64,000 nucleotides of DNA, taken from the NCBI RefSeq assembly GCF_018156225.1, contig NZ_JAGTAR010000004.1:124001-188000 (forward strand), in the 5' to 3' direction. Each line of letters opens with the position of its first letter. Position 1 is the first letter of the stretch. Of the stretch, positions 17,606-25,568 are shown in pieces. This DNA is from Carboxylicivirga sediminis (GTDB taxonomy: Bacteria > Bacteroidota > Bacteroidia > Bacteroidales > Marinilabiliaceae). A program made the translations under genes and the position numbers. The notes beneath the pieces are model-generated. The model searched no databases. It saw nothing but the letters and a program-made list of their open reading frames with translations, and had not been told where the DNA came from.

Positions 17606-18742
17606 ATGCTAAAAATTGTTGCTGATAATAAAATACCTTTCCTGGAAGGAGCCTTGGAACCATTTGCTGATGTAACATATTTTCCGGGAGGAGAGATTGA
17701 TAACGAGAAGCTGAAAGAGGCCGACGCCTTGGTTACGCGCACACGAACCAAATGTAATGAAGCAACATTACAATGCACTAGTGTTAAGCTTATTACTTCA
17801 GCCACGATTGGTTTTGATCATATTGATACTGATTGGTGTGAAACGCATCAGATTAGCTGGACCAATGCACCAGGTTGCAACTCCGAATCGGTTAAGCAAT
17901 ATGTTGCCGCCATTCTGGCATTGCTGGTGGAGGAGCAAGGTTGGCAGCTGGCGAACAAAGCAATCGCTGTAGTTGGTGTTGGCAATGTTGGCAGTAAGGT
18001 GAGTGCCTTGGCTCAAGCTTTGGGTATGACTGTGTATGAAGTTGATCCTCCCCGTGCTAGACATGAGGGTGGTCAACGCTTTTATCAATTAGATGACATA
18101 ATTGACAAGGCAGACATTATTACTTTTCATACGCCATTGACAAAGGAAGGTGATGATCAGACATATCATTTGTGTGATCGCGGCTTACTTTCAAGAATGA
18201 AACCAGGAGCTGTGGTCATTAACTCATCGCGGGGTGAGGTGATTAATGGAACTGCTTTAAAGGAAGCGATAGAAAGCAAACAAATTGGACAGGCGGTGTT
18301 GGATGTTTGGGAAAATGAGCCTGAAATTGATAGTGATTTGTTGGATAAAGTTTGGATAGCGACACCACATATTGCCGGTTATTCACAGGATGGAAAGGCT
18401 AAGGGTACAGAAATGAGTGTCAGGGCGGTTAGTCGTTTCTTTAAGCTGGGGATTGATGAATGGGAGGCCCAAAATATACCTCAACCCGAAGAGCCTGAAA
18501 TCTCAATTGATTGTAAAGGTCTGGATGAAGACCATATTATTGCTACAGCTATCCTGCATACATATCCAATAAAACGTGATGATACTGATTTACGGGGTGA
18601 TGTAAGTCAATTTGAGTATTTACGCGGAGCTTATCCGGTTCGCAGAGAGTTTCATGCTTATGAGGTTGTGCTGCATAATGGAACCAAGGCATTGGCAGAT
18701 AAAATGAAGGCCATAGGTTTCAGAGAGGTGATAGTAAAGTAG
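17606..18742 (+). CDS. pdxB: Erythronate-4-phosphate dehydrogenase
   Basis: NAD-dependent D-2-hydroxyacid dehydrogenase oxidising 4-phospho-D-erythronate, second step of the deoxyxylulose-5-phosphate-dependent vitamin B6 pathway. 378 residues, usual PdxB length. N-terminal MLKIVADNKIPFLEGALEPF and TRTRTKCNEATL are PdxB signatures. Rossmann motif AVVGVGNVGSKV; catalytic Arg in INSSRGEVIN, Glu in ENEPEID and His in ATPHIAGYSQDGK are present. A C-terminal PdxB dimerisation domain (about 290-378) separates it from other hydroxyacid dehydrogenases. Divergent from tkt, converges on the cyclic-diphosphoglycerate gene. Confidence 0.95.
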   Translation: MLKIVADNKIPFLEGALEPFADVTYFPGGEIDNEKLKEADALVTRTRTKCNEATLQCTSVKLITSATIGFDHIDTDWCETHQISWTNAPGCNSESVKQYVAAILALLVEEQGWQLANKAIAVVGVGNVGSKVSALAQALGMTVYEVDPPRARHEGGQRFYQLDDIIDKADIITFHTPLTKEGDDQTYHLCDRGLLSRMKPGAVVINSSRGEVINGTALKEAIESKQIGQAVLDVWENEPEIDSDLLDKVWIATPHIAGYSQDGKAKGTEMSVRAVSRFFKLGIDEWEAQNIPQPEEPEISIDCKGLDEDHIIATAILHTYPIKRDDTDLRGDVSQFEYLRGAYPVRREFHAYEVVLHNGTKALADKMKAIGFREVIVK

Positions 18743-18743
18743 A

Positions 18744-18769
18744 GTGGCAGCACAGAACTGCACTGCCAC
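18744..18769. terminator. Hairpin between convergent genes
   Basis: Stem GTGGCAG / CTGCCAC with a 12-base loop, just after the pdxB stop. No T-tract, so termination is only likely from position. Confidence 0.35.
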
Positions 18770-18787
18770 CCTAGATAAAACCAGATG

Positions 18788-20134
18788 CTAAACCTTACTT
18801 AATTGAAGGTTTTGACTGATGACGAACTCTTTAAGAGTTTCGCGTAATGTTGGCTGACCTATCTCCTGTAGGTCATAGTAAACTCTGGTGTTAGGCTTAT
18901 TAATTTTAACAATACGGTTTAAATCAATTGGCGTACCAATAATTACAGCATCGCATTGTACATTATCAATGGTCGCTTGTAAATCTTTAACTTGCTCATT
19001 GCCATATCCCATAGCGGGCAGTAAAGTGCCAATATTTGGATATATCTGATAGGTTTCGGCTAGTTTACCTACGGCATAATCACGTGGGTCAACTATCTCG
19101 GCAGCACCAAATTTTTTGGCGGCCACAATGCCTGCACCAATCTTCATCTCACCATGTGTCAGTGTTGGGCCATCTTCAATTACCAATACTCTTTTGCCTT
19201 TGATGACGTTAATATTATCTACCCGAATGGGTGATGCTCCATCAATCACTGTGGCATTCGGATTAACCATATCGATATTGGCTCTTAGCTGATTAATGTC
19301 TTCAGGTGCGGCACTGTCCATTTTGTTGATAACCACAATATCTGCCATACGCAGGTTTACTTCTCCCGGGTAATAGCTGAGCTCATGATTAACTCGATGT
19401 GGATCAGCTACCGTAATCAGCAGGTCTGGTTTGTAGAATGAGAAATCATTATTGCCACCATCCCAAAGTATCACATCACACCCATCAGGATCGTTTTCTG
19501 CTGCATCAATTATTGCCTGGTAGTCCACTCCTGCATAAATTACATTACCTCTCACAACATGTGGTTCATACTCTTCCATTTCTTCAATGGTGCATTTGTG
19601 AAAAGCCAGATCGTCAATAGTGGCAAAACGCTGAACTTTTTGTTTAACAAGGTCGCCATAAGGCATCGGGTGACGAATAGCCACCACTTTTAGCCCTTGG
19701 TCCATTAGTTGCTCAATCACTTTACGAGAAGTCTGGCTTTTGCCGCAACCGGTGCGTGTTGCACAAACTGCAATAACAGGTTTGTTGCTTTTTATCTGGG
19801 TGTCATTAGGGCCAAGTAGCATAAACGATGCGCCGGCTGCATTTACCCTGGCTGATAAATTCATAACCCTGCTATAGGGTACGTCGCTGTATGAGAATAC
19901 ACACACATCGGCTTCTTTCTCGATGATAAGCTTTTCAAGGTCTTCTTCTGCAAATATGGGAATGCCTTCGGGGTACAACTCGCCAGCTAATGCAGCTGGA
20001 TATTTACGTCCGTCAATATCCGGTATTTGTGCAGCTGTAAAAGCAACCACTTTATAGTCATGGTTTTTCCTGAAAAAGGTGTTGAAGTTGTGAAAATCTC
20101 TTCCGGCAGCGCCGATAATAATGGCTTTTTGCAT
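18788..20134 (-). CDS. Cyclic 2,3-diphosphoglycerate synthetase-like GTP/ATPase
   Basis: Resembles cyclic 2,3-diphosphoglycerate synthetase, which closes 2,3-diphosphoglycerate into a cyclic anhydride in some methanogens. Start set at MQKAIIIGAAGRDFHNFNTF (448 residues); the upstream frame extension has no family character. N-terminal Rossmann-like segment about 1-130, then P-loop ATRTGCGKSQTSRKV (residues about 135-149), WDGGNNDFSFYKPDLLITV and NKMDSA. Bacterial members are common but their product is unproven, so the function in this organism is uncertain. It stands alone, converging on pdxB. Confidence 0.82.
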   Translation of the reverse strand: MQKAIIIGAAGRDFHNFNTFFRKNHDYKVVAFTAAQIPDIDGRKYPAALAGELYPEGIPIFAEEDLEKLIIEKEADVCVFSYSDVPYSRVMNLSARVNAAGASFMLLGPNDTQIKSNKPVIAVCATRTGCGKSQTSRKVIEQLMDQGLKVVAIRHPMPYGDLVKQKVQRFATIDDLAFHKCTIEEMEEYEPHVVRGNVIYAGVDYQAIIDAAENDPDGCDVILWDGGNNDFSFYKPDLLITVADPHRVNHELSYYPGEVNLRMADIVVINKMDSAAPEDINQLRANIDMVNPNATVIDGASPIRVDNINVIKGKRVLVIEDGPTLTHGEMKIGAGIVAAKKFGAAEIVDPRDYAVGKLAETYQIYPNIGTLLPAMGYGNEQVKDLQATIDNVQCDAVIIGTPIDLNRIVKINKPNTRVYYDLQEIGQPTLRETLKEFVISQNLQLSKV

Positions 20135-20292
20135 AATCTTGTTGATTTGGTTAGTGAAAATTAATGGTGTTCGGTTCTCAAAAAGTGAGATACTATAAAT
20201 GTACCTGAAGGAAATATAAATGGCTAGTGGGATAAACATGTTAAGAAACAGAATGTTAATCTTGAAATAGTCATCCTGTTAATGTATTTTTA

Positions 20293-20300
20293 TAAGTTTG
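20293..20300 (+). promoter_or_regulatory. Bacteroidota -7 element of acpH
   Basis: TAAGTTTG matches TAnnTTTG but ends only four bases before the ATG, so the transcript would be leaderless or nearly so. May be chance. Confidence 0.3.
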
Positions 20301-20304
20301 CCGC

Positions 20305-20895
20305 ATGAATTTTCTGGCTCATCTATATCTTTCGGGTAATATACCACCTGTTCAGGTTGGTAATTTTATAGGCGATCATGTAAAGGGGCGCGACTATGAG
20401 AAATATGCTCCTTTAATTAAGCAAGGAATTCTGCTACATCGCAAGATTGACCATTTTACCGATACGCATCTGGTTGTTAAGCAAAGTACTCAACGGTTAA
20501 AGGAACGCTATGGGCGTTATGCAGGTATTGTAACTGATGTTTTCTATGATCACTTTTTGGGTGTTAATTGGGATAAATACAATGATACTTCTCTCAATAA
20601 GTTTGTGAGTCAGAGTCATAAGGTATTACTGAGGCATTATTTTAGTTTGCCAGCCAGTGTAAAAAGGTTTTTGCCATTTATGGTTAAAAGCAGGCGACTG
20701 GAAACATATGCCACAAAAGAAGGTATCAAGAAGAGTCTTGAGATTATGGCCAACTATTCATCACTTCCCGATGAAGCTCATTGGGGGCTGCAACAGATGG
20801 AGTTGCACTATGAAGCGTTTAATGAAGAGTTTTTGACTTTCTTTAATGAATTAAGAATAATGGTGGATGAGGAACTTTCCTTAATTGAAACTTAA
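20305..20895 (+). CDS. acpH: ACP phosphodiesterase (AcpH/DUF479)
   Basis: Removes the 4'-phosphopantetheine arm from holo-acyl carrier protein. 196 residues, usual family length. Family motifs are MNFLAHLYLSG at the start, GNFIGDHVKG, LHRKIDHFTDTH and DVFYDHFLGVNW; the His/Asp residues in them are the metal-dependent HD-like site. Overlaps the convergent prmC gene by four bases. Confidence 0.9.
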   Translation: MNFLAHLYLSGNIPPVQVGNFIGDHVKGRDYEKYAPLIKQGILLHRKIDHFTDTHLVVKQSTQRLKERYGRYAGIVTDVFYDHFLGVNWDKYNDTSLNKFVSQSHKVLLRHYFSLPASVKRFLPFMVKSRRLETYATKEGIKKSLEIMANYSSLPDEAHWGLQQMELHYEAFNEEFLTFFNELRIMVDEELSLIET

Positions 20896-21743
20896 GTCAG
20901 TTGAGCCTTCATCATTCTATCTTTTCCATTAATATCTTTTCGGCATTCAATGTTTGAGTAACCTGTATCTCTTAAAAGTTCAGTCATTTCTTTAGCCAGG
21001 TATTCATTAATTTCAAAATACAGGTAACCGCGTGGACTCAATATTTGAGTGGCCAACCGGGCTATGGTTCTGTAAAAAATCAATGGATCGCTGTCGGAAA
21101 CGAAAAGTGCGGAAGAAGGCTCATAATTTAAAACATTGGCTTCCATCATGGTTTTTTCCAATTCACGAACGTAGGGTGGGTTACTAACGATGCAATCAAA
21201 CTGCCTGTCACTGCTTGTGCAGTTTAATACATCCACCTTCTCAAATATTACCTCTTGCTTCAGGCGCCGGGCATTGGTGGCAGCTGTCTCCAGGGCTTTA
21301 TCTGATATATCCCAGGCAGTAACCCGGGTATCTGGCCAATGCGCTTTCAGCGATAGGGCAATGCACCCACTACCTGTACCTATGTCTAATAAACTTTTCG
21401 GTTGATGATTGTCCTTGAGTATCCAGTCAACCAGTTCCTCTGTTTCAGGGCGTGGAATTAGTACTGAAGGATTGACATCAAATGAGAGACCGTAAAACTC
21501 TGTTGAGCCAATGATGTATTGGAGTGGTACATGGTTTTTGAGTTGTTTTGTATAGGTGTCCAGTGTGTTCTTATCTTCCTCGTTTAGCAAATCGTTATTC
21601 ATCAACAGTAATTGTGTATTATCAACTTCTAAAACATGTTGAAGCAGGAGCCTTCCAAACTGTTTGATTTCATAGCCAGGATAGATGTCCTTAAGTTCGG
21701 AAAGGAGATTGGCTGTGTATTGCAGAATCGTAGTACCACTCAT
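20892..21743 (-). CDS. prmC: Release factor glutamine methyltransferase
   Basis: S-adenosylmethionine-dependent enzyme methylating the Gln of the GGQ motif in release factors RF1 and RF2. Start at MSGTTILQYTANLLSELK (283 residues); the longer frame adds 24 residues overlapping the promoter region of ribD. N-terminal helical substrate domain about 1-85, then SAM motif LLDIGTGSGCIAL and the catalytic NPPY in CIVSNPPYVRELE. Divergent from ribD with a 36-base gap, so the two share a promoter region. Confidence 0.95.
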   Translation of the reverse strand: MSGTTILQYTANLLSELKDIYPGYEIKQFGRLLLQHVLEVDNTQLLLMNNDLLNEEDKNTLDTYTKQLKNHVPLQYIIGSTEFYGLSFDVNPSVLIPRPETEELVDWILKDNHQPKSLLDIGTGSGCIALSLKAHWPDTRVTAWDISDKALETAATNARRLKQEVIFEKVDVLNCTSSDRQFDCIVSNPPYVRELEKTMMEANVLNYEPSSALFVSDSDPLIFYRTIARLATQILSPRGYLYFEINEYLAKEMTELLRDTGYSNIECRKDINGKDRMMKAQLT

Positions 21744-21779
21744 TTTTTGTATCTTGAACGGCAAAATTACTAAACTCAA

Positions 21780-22835
21780 ATGAATCATTTGTCGCAAGAG
21801 GAGAAATACATGCAACGTTGTCTGCAGTTAGCTCAAATGGCTGAAGGAAATACATATCCTAATCCAATGGTAGGAAGCGTGATTGTACACGAAGGAAAAA
21901 TTATTGGAGAAGGATATCACCGAAAAGCTGGCGAACCGCATGCCGAAGTGAATGCAGTCAATTCAGTAAAGGATCAATCACTTCTGTGTCAATCGACTCT
22001 GTATGTTAACCTTGAGCCATGCGCTCATTACGGAAAAACACCACCTTGTTCGAAACTAATAATCGATAAGGCAATTCCTAATGTGGTTATAGGGTGTATT
22101 GATTCATACTCTGAGGTTGCAGGGAAAGGCATTGAAATGATGAAGCAGGCCGGTGTAGATGTTAAAACCTGTGTTTTGGAGGCTGAGAGTTTAGAATTGA
22201 ACCGTCGATTCTTCACATTTCATAATAAGCAACGGCCATATATTATATTGAAATGGGCCGAAACGCAGGATGGATTTGTGGATATTGAACGAACAAATGC
22301 TGATTATGGTACGCCAACATGGATTACAAACGAGTGGGCGCGAAGAGCAGTTCATGAGCAGAGAGCTAATGAACAAGCGATATTAGTTGGCACGCAAACT
22401 GCCTTGAAAGATAATCCATCTCTTACTGTTCGTGATTGGGTGGGTAAGCAGCCATTGCGCTGTGTGATTGATAAAGAGTGTACACTTGATGGTCAGTATC
22501 AATTGCTTGATAACAGGCATCAAACGGTTATCTTTAATCTAAAAAAGGATGAACGTATAGAATTGATTGAATACGTTAAGCTGGACACTGCCAAAGATTT
22601 GACATTACAGGTTCTTGAAGATTTATGGCAGCGTAACATCCAATCGTTGATTGTTGAAGGTGGAAGCGCGACTCTGCAGCGTTTTATTGATGCTAACCTG
22701 TGGGATGAAGCGCACAGGTATGTTGGCGATGTGTTTTTTAAAAAAGGCATAAAAGCCCCTGCTTTTGTAGCTAATCTTCAGCAAAGGCAAACTTTTGGTG
22801 GTAGTCAGCTATTTGTGTATCGTAATAATTTGTAA
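21780..22835 (+). CDS. ribD: Riboflavin biosynthesis deaminase/reductase
   Basis: Bifunctional enzyme for the second and third steps of riboflavin synthesis. Residues 1-145 are the pyrimidine deaminase with zinc ligands in HAEVNAV and EPCAHYGKTPPCSKLI; residues about 150-351 are the NADPH-dependent reductase with ILKWAETQDGFVD, AILVGTQTALKDNPSLTVR and LIVEGGSATLQRF. 351 residues, normal for the fused form. Other rib genes are not in the window. Confidence 0.95.
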   Translation: MNHLSQEEKYMQRCLQLAQMAEGNTYPNPMVGSVIVHEGKIIGEGYHRKAGEPHAEVNAVNSVKDQSLLCQSTLYVNLEPCAHYGKTPPCSKLIIDKAIPNVVIGCIDSYSEVAGKGIEMMKQAGVDVKTCVLEAESLELNRRFFTFHNKQRPYIILKWAETQDGFVDIERTNADYGTPTWITNEWARRAVHEQRANEQAILVGTQTALKDNPSLTVRDWVGKQPLRCVIDKECTLDGQYQLLDNRHQTVIFNLKKDERIELIEYVKLDTAKDLTLQVLEDLWQRNIQSLIVEGGSATLQRFIDANLWDEAHRYVGDVFFKKGIKAPAFVANLQQRQTFGGSQLFVYRNNL

Positions 22836-22866
22836 ATTCATCATTCACATAATCTGACCAAAGCAA

Positions 22867-24330
22867 ATGGATTTTATTGAGAGCATTCCTCCACTTGTCA
22901 TAAACATTGTTAAGGCCGCCTACGTGCTGGCTATGCTTATGATTGTGTTTTTGGTAATGCTCGAGAACCGAAGCCCCTTGAAGGCTATACCATGGATGTT
23001 GGTATTATTATTTGTGCCAGTGCTAGGCGTGGTATTTTACATCTTTTTCGGCCAAAACCTCAGGAAGGAAAAGATAATCAGGCGAAAAGGATTGAAGAAT
23101 CACGATCTGGTCAGTAAAATTGCACATGCACAAAGTCATAAGCTGGCAGATGGTGTTATGGATGATTTGCCAAGTCTTGAGACCCACAAAAAGCTTATTC
23201 AGCTATTCCTTAACAATTCATCGTCGATACTAACGATTGGCAATCAAGTGGATGTGCTTAATAACGGAGAAGAGACTTTTAACGCCATCTTAACCGCACT
23301 CAGGCAGGCTCAGCATAGTATTCACCTCCAGTACTATATATTTGATGAGGATGAAATAGGTAATCAGATTCTCGATATATTAAAAGAGAAGGCTATTGAA
23401 GGCGTTGAGGTGCGTATGATAGTAGATGATGTAGGCAGCTGGGAGCTTAAGCGTTCCTTTTTTAGCCAGATGAAAACCTACGGCATTGAAGTATATAGCT
23501 TTTTAACGGTTCGCTTTCCATCGCTTACTTCGAAGGTTAATTACCGTAACCACCGGAAGATTGTGGTTGTCGATGGTGAAACAGGGTTTCTGGGAGGCCT
23601 TAATGTAGCCGATCGTTACATTAAGGGTAATCCTGCCTATGGTACCTGGCGCGATATGCATTTACGTATCACCGGAGATGCTGTCAATGCCCTTCAGTCG
23701 GTGTTTTTTGTTGATTGGTATTTTGTCAGCCAGCAGGATATTGCCGATCCAAAGTACTTTCCGCATAAAAAACCTGCTGGTGATAAGTTGGTTCAAATAG
23801 TTACCAGCGGACCAGATTCTGACTGGCCTGGCATCATGATGGGATACTATCAGGCCATAGCTACGGCACAAAAATATGTATACATTACCACCCCTTATTT
23901 CATGCCTGGCGAAAGTGTGCTAATGGCACTAAAGGCATCGGCCATGAGTGGCGTCGATGTGCGTATTATTATACCAGAGAAAAGTGATGCATATTTTACG
24001 GCTCTGTGCACCAAGTCTTATATTAAAGAGATGTTGGCCGCTGGCGTTAAGTTCTATTTCTATCAGCCAGGCTTTCTACATAGTAAGATGATGGTAGTGG
24101 ATGATGAAGTGTGTACGATCGGTACCACCAATATGGATTTCAGAAGTTTTGAACAGAATTTTGAAGTCAACGCATTTATATACGATCGTGATAAAGCTCA
24201 GGAGGTCAGAAGATACTTTTGCAACGATTTGCACCAGTCAGTATTAATAGATGCTGAAGAGTGGCGCAAGCGACCACGCTGGCAAAAGGCCAAAGAATCG
24301 TTCGCGCGCTTATTTAGCCCATTGCTCTGA
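22867..24330 (+). CDS. cls: Cardiolipin synthase
   Basis: Phospholipase D-superfamily enzyme joining two phosphatidylglycerol molecules into cardiolipin and glycerol at the inner membrane. 487 residues. Two N-terminal membrane helices (about 9-29 and 38-60), then two HKD motifs: NHRKIVVVDGETGFLGGLN and LHSKMMVVDDEVCTIGTTNMD, both complete. Starts 31 bases after ribD and may be read from it. The double-HKD layout with membrane anchors matches ClsA. Confidence 0.93.
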   Translation: MDFIESIPPLVINIVKAAYVLAMLMIVFLVMLENRSPLKAIPWMLVLLFVPVLGVVFYIFFGQNLRKEKIIRRKGLKNHDLVSKIAHAQSHKLADGVMDDLPSLETHKKLIQLFLNNSSSILTIGNQVDVLNNGEETFNAILTALRQAQHSIHLQYYIFDEDEIGNQILDILKEKAIEGVEVRMIVDDVGSWELKRSFFSQMKTYGIEVYSFLTVRFPSLTSKVNYRNHRKIVVVDGETGFLGGLNVADRYIKGNPAYGTWRDMHLRITGDAVNALQSVFFVDWYFVSQQDIADPKYFPHKKPAGDKLVQIVTSGPDSDWPGIMMGYYQAIATAQKYVYITTPYFMPGESVLMALKASAMSGVDVRIIIPEKSDAYFTALCTKSYIKEMLAAGVKFYFYQPGFLHSKMMVVDDEVCTIGTTNMDFRSFEQNFEVNAFIYDRDKAQEVRRYFCNDLHQSVLIDAEEWRKRPRWQKAKESFARLFSPLL

Positions 24331-24403
24331 TTGGATATTGGTACAGTTGTTATCTTTTTGAATAGAATCACTAAAAAACTGTGGGTTCATCAGCTTAAGT
24401 GTC

Positions 24404-25177
24404 TTATAAAGTTGATTTAACAGCACCGCCTTCCAGCGTATAAACCTGTCCGGTTACAAATTCTGCCAATGGCGATAAAAGCCAGGCTGCTAATGTACCT
24501 AAGTGGGCCGGATTACCTAGCTGTTTGGCCGGTATGGCATCTATAAAAGCCAGTTTAGTCTTTTCAAATTCCTGACCAGTCATCTGACTCTTCTTTTCAA
24601 TCAGTCGGTTAATAGCCGGGGTGTCGTGGGAGCCAGGTGCCACCATATTGAAGTTAATGTTTTGTCCGCTGACTTCCTGAGATACTGTTTTCATCATCCC
24701 CACAACCGATAGCCTAAGTGAAGTGCTTAATACCAGGTTTTCGTATGGTTGCTTAACTGACGAGCTTTCGATGTAAACCACTCTTCCATAGTGTTTAGTT
24801 CTGAAATGGGGAAGCAGTTTTTGGGTTAGCTCCACTTTCCATCTGAGAATATTACGGTAAGCATCGTCCCAGTCTGATAAGCGTGTTTCTTCAAAGAGTT
24901 TAGCCGGAGGTCCGCCAGCATTAATTAAGATGCCGTCTATGTCGTGTTCATTGGCGAGACTGGCAACGTGGTTGATTGTATCTGATGAGGTGATATCGCC
25001 TTTAACGGCTATGAATTTATTTTTATATATGGCTTTCATTTGATCAAGACCACCTTGCTTACGGGCAATGCCAATTACTTTAGCTCCATCATTCATGAGA
25101 GCGATGGCGGTTGCCTGTCCAAAGCCGCTTGTGGCGCCGCATATAATAAAGGTGTGGTTTTTAATCTGTAAGTTCAT
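24404..25177 (-). CDS. SDR-family protein with altered catalytic site
   Basis: Short-chain dehydrogenase/reductase fold, 257 residues from MNLQIKNHTFIICG; the frame extends 13 codons further upstream without family character. Cofactor motif GATSGFGQATA and ILINAGGPP (NAG) are present. The normal Ser-x12-Tyr-x3-Lys is not: the region reads SSSVKQPYENLVLSTSLRL, placing Ser and Arg where Tyr and Lys should be. This matches a 'BKR-like' SDR subgroup known to lack the standard tetrad. Activity is therefore uncertain. C-terminal GQVYTLEGGAVKSTL is typical. Downstream of the TfoX/patatin genes on the same strand, 44 bases away. Confidence 0.85.
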   Translation of the reverse strand: MNLQIKNHTFIICGATSGFGQATAIALMNDGAKVIGIARKQGGLDQMKAIYKNKFIAVKGDITSSDTINHVASLANEHDIDGILINAGGPPAKLFEETRLSDWDDAYRNILRWKVELTQKLLPHFRTKHYGRVVYIESSSVKQPYENLVLSTSLRLSVVGMMKTVSQEVSGQNINFNMVAPGSHDTPAINRLIEKKSQMTGQEFEKTKLAFIDAIPAKQLGNPAHLGTLAAWLLSPLAEFVTGQVYTLEGGAVKSTL

Positions 25178-25221
25178 GGTTAAAAAAGTTTCCTTTATTG
25201 ACAAATGAAGGCCCAAAAGGT

Positions 25222-25563
25222 TTACTTTTTCTTACTTGATTTGGCCATAGGGTTAAAATCGAGACATCGTTGTACCCATTTATCTAAATCATCATCCATA
25301 TCAATGCCTGTAGGTTCAATCATGATAAATCCTTTCATGGGTCGGCCGGTGAAATCCATTTGTTTGCAGCCTTTCTCAGATAGATATTGCTCGTAATGGT
25401 CGGGCGAAATACGCGCCATTAGGTCGGTTTTAATGATGCCAACGCACATTTTATCATCTACCATAAAGCATAATCCGCCCATCATTTTCTTCTCAATGAA
25501 CTTAGCAGCTTTGCTTTTTAGCGATTGCCTTACTCTATCAGCCAAATATTCGTCGTAGGCCAT
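25222..25563 (-). CDS. TfoX N-terminal domain protein
   Basis: A 113-residue protein of the TfoX/Sxy N-terminal family: KKMMGGLCFMVDDKMCVGI followed by DLMARISPDHYEQYL, and a Lys-rich end. It lacks the C-terminal TfoX domain of the Haemophilus competence regulator, so a competence role should not be assumed. Begins 5 bases after the patatin gene stop, in the same operon. No DNA-binding motif visible. Confidence 0.85.
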   Translation of the reverse strand: MAYDEYLADRVRQSLKSKAAKFIEKKMMGGLCFMVDDKMCVGIIKTDLMARISPDHYEQYLSEKGCKQMDFTGRPMKGFIMIEPTGIDMDDDLDKWVQRCLDFNPMAKSSKKK

Positions 25564-25568
25564 AATGG

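Noticed and set aside
25222-25563. Competence regulator TfoX/Sxy
   Set aside because: Only the N-terminal domain is present and there are no competence genes nearby.
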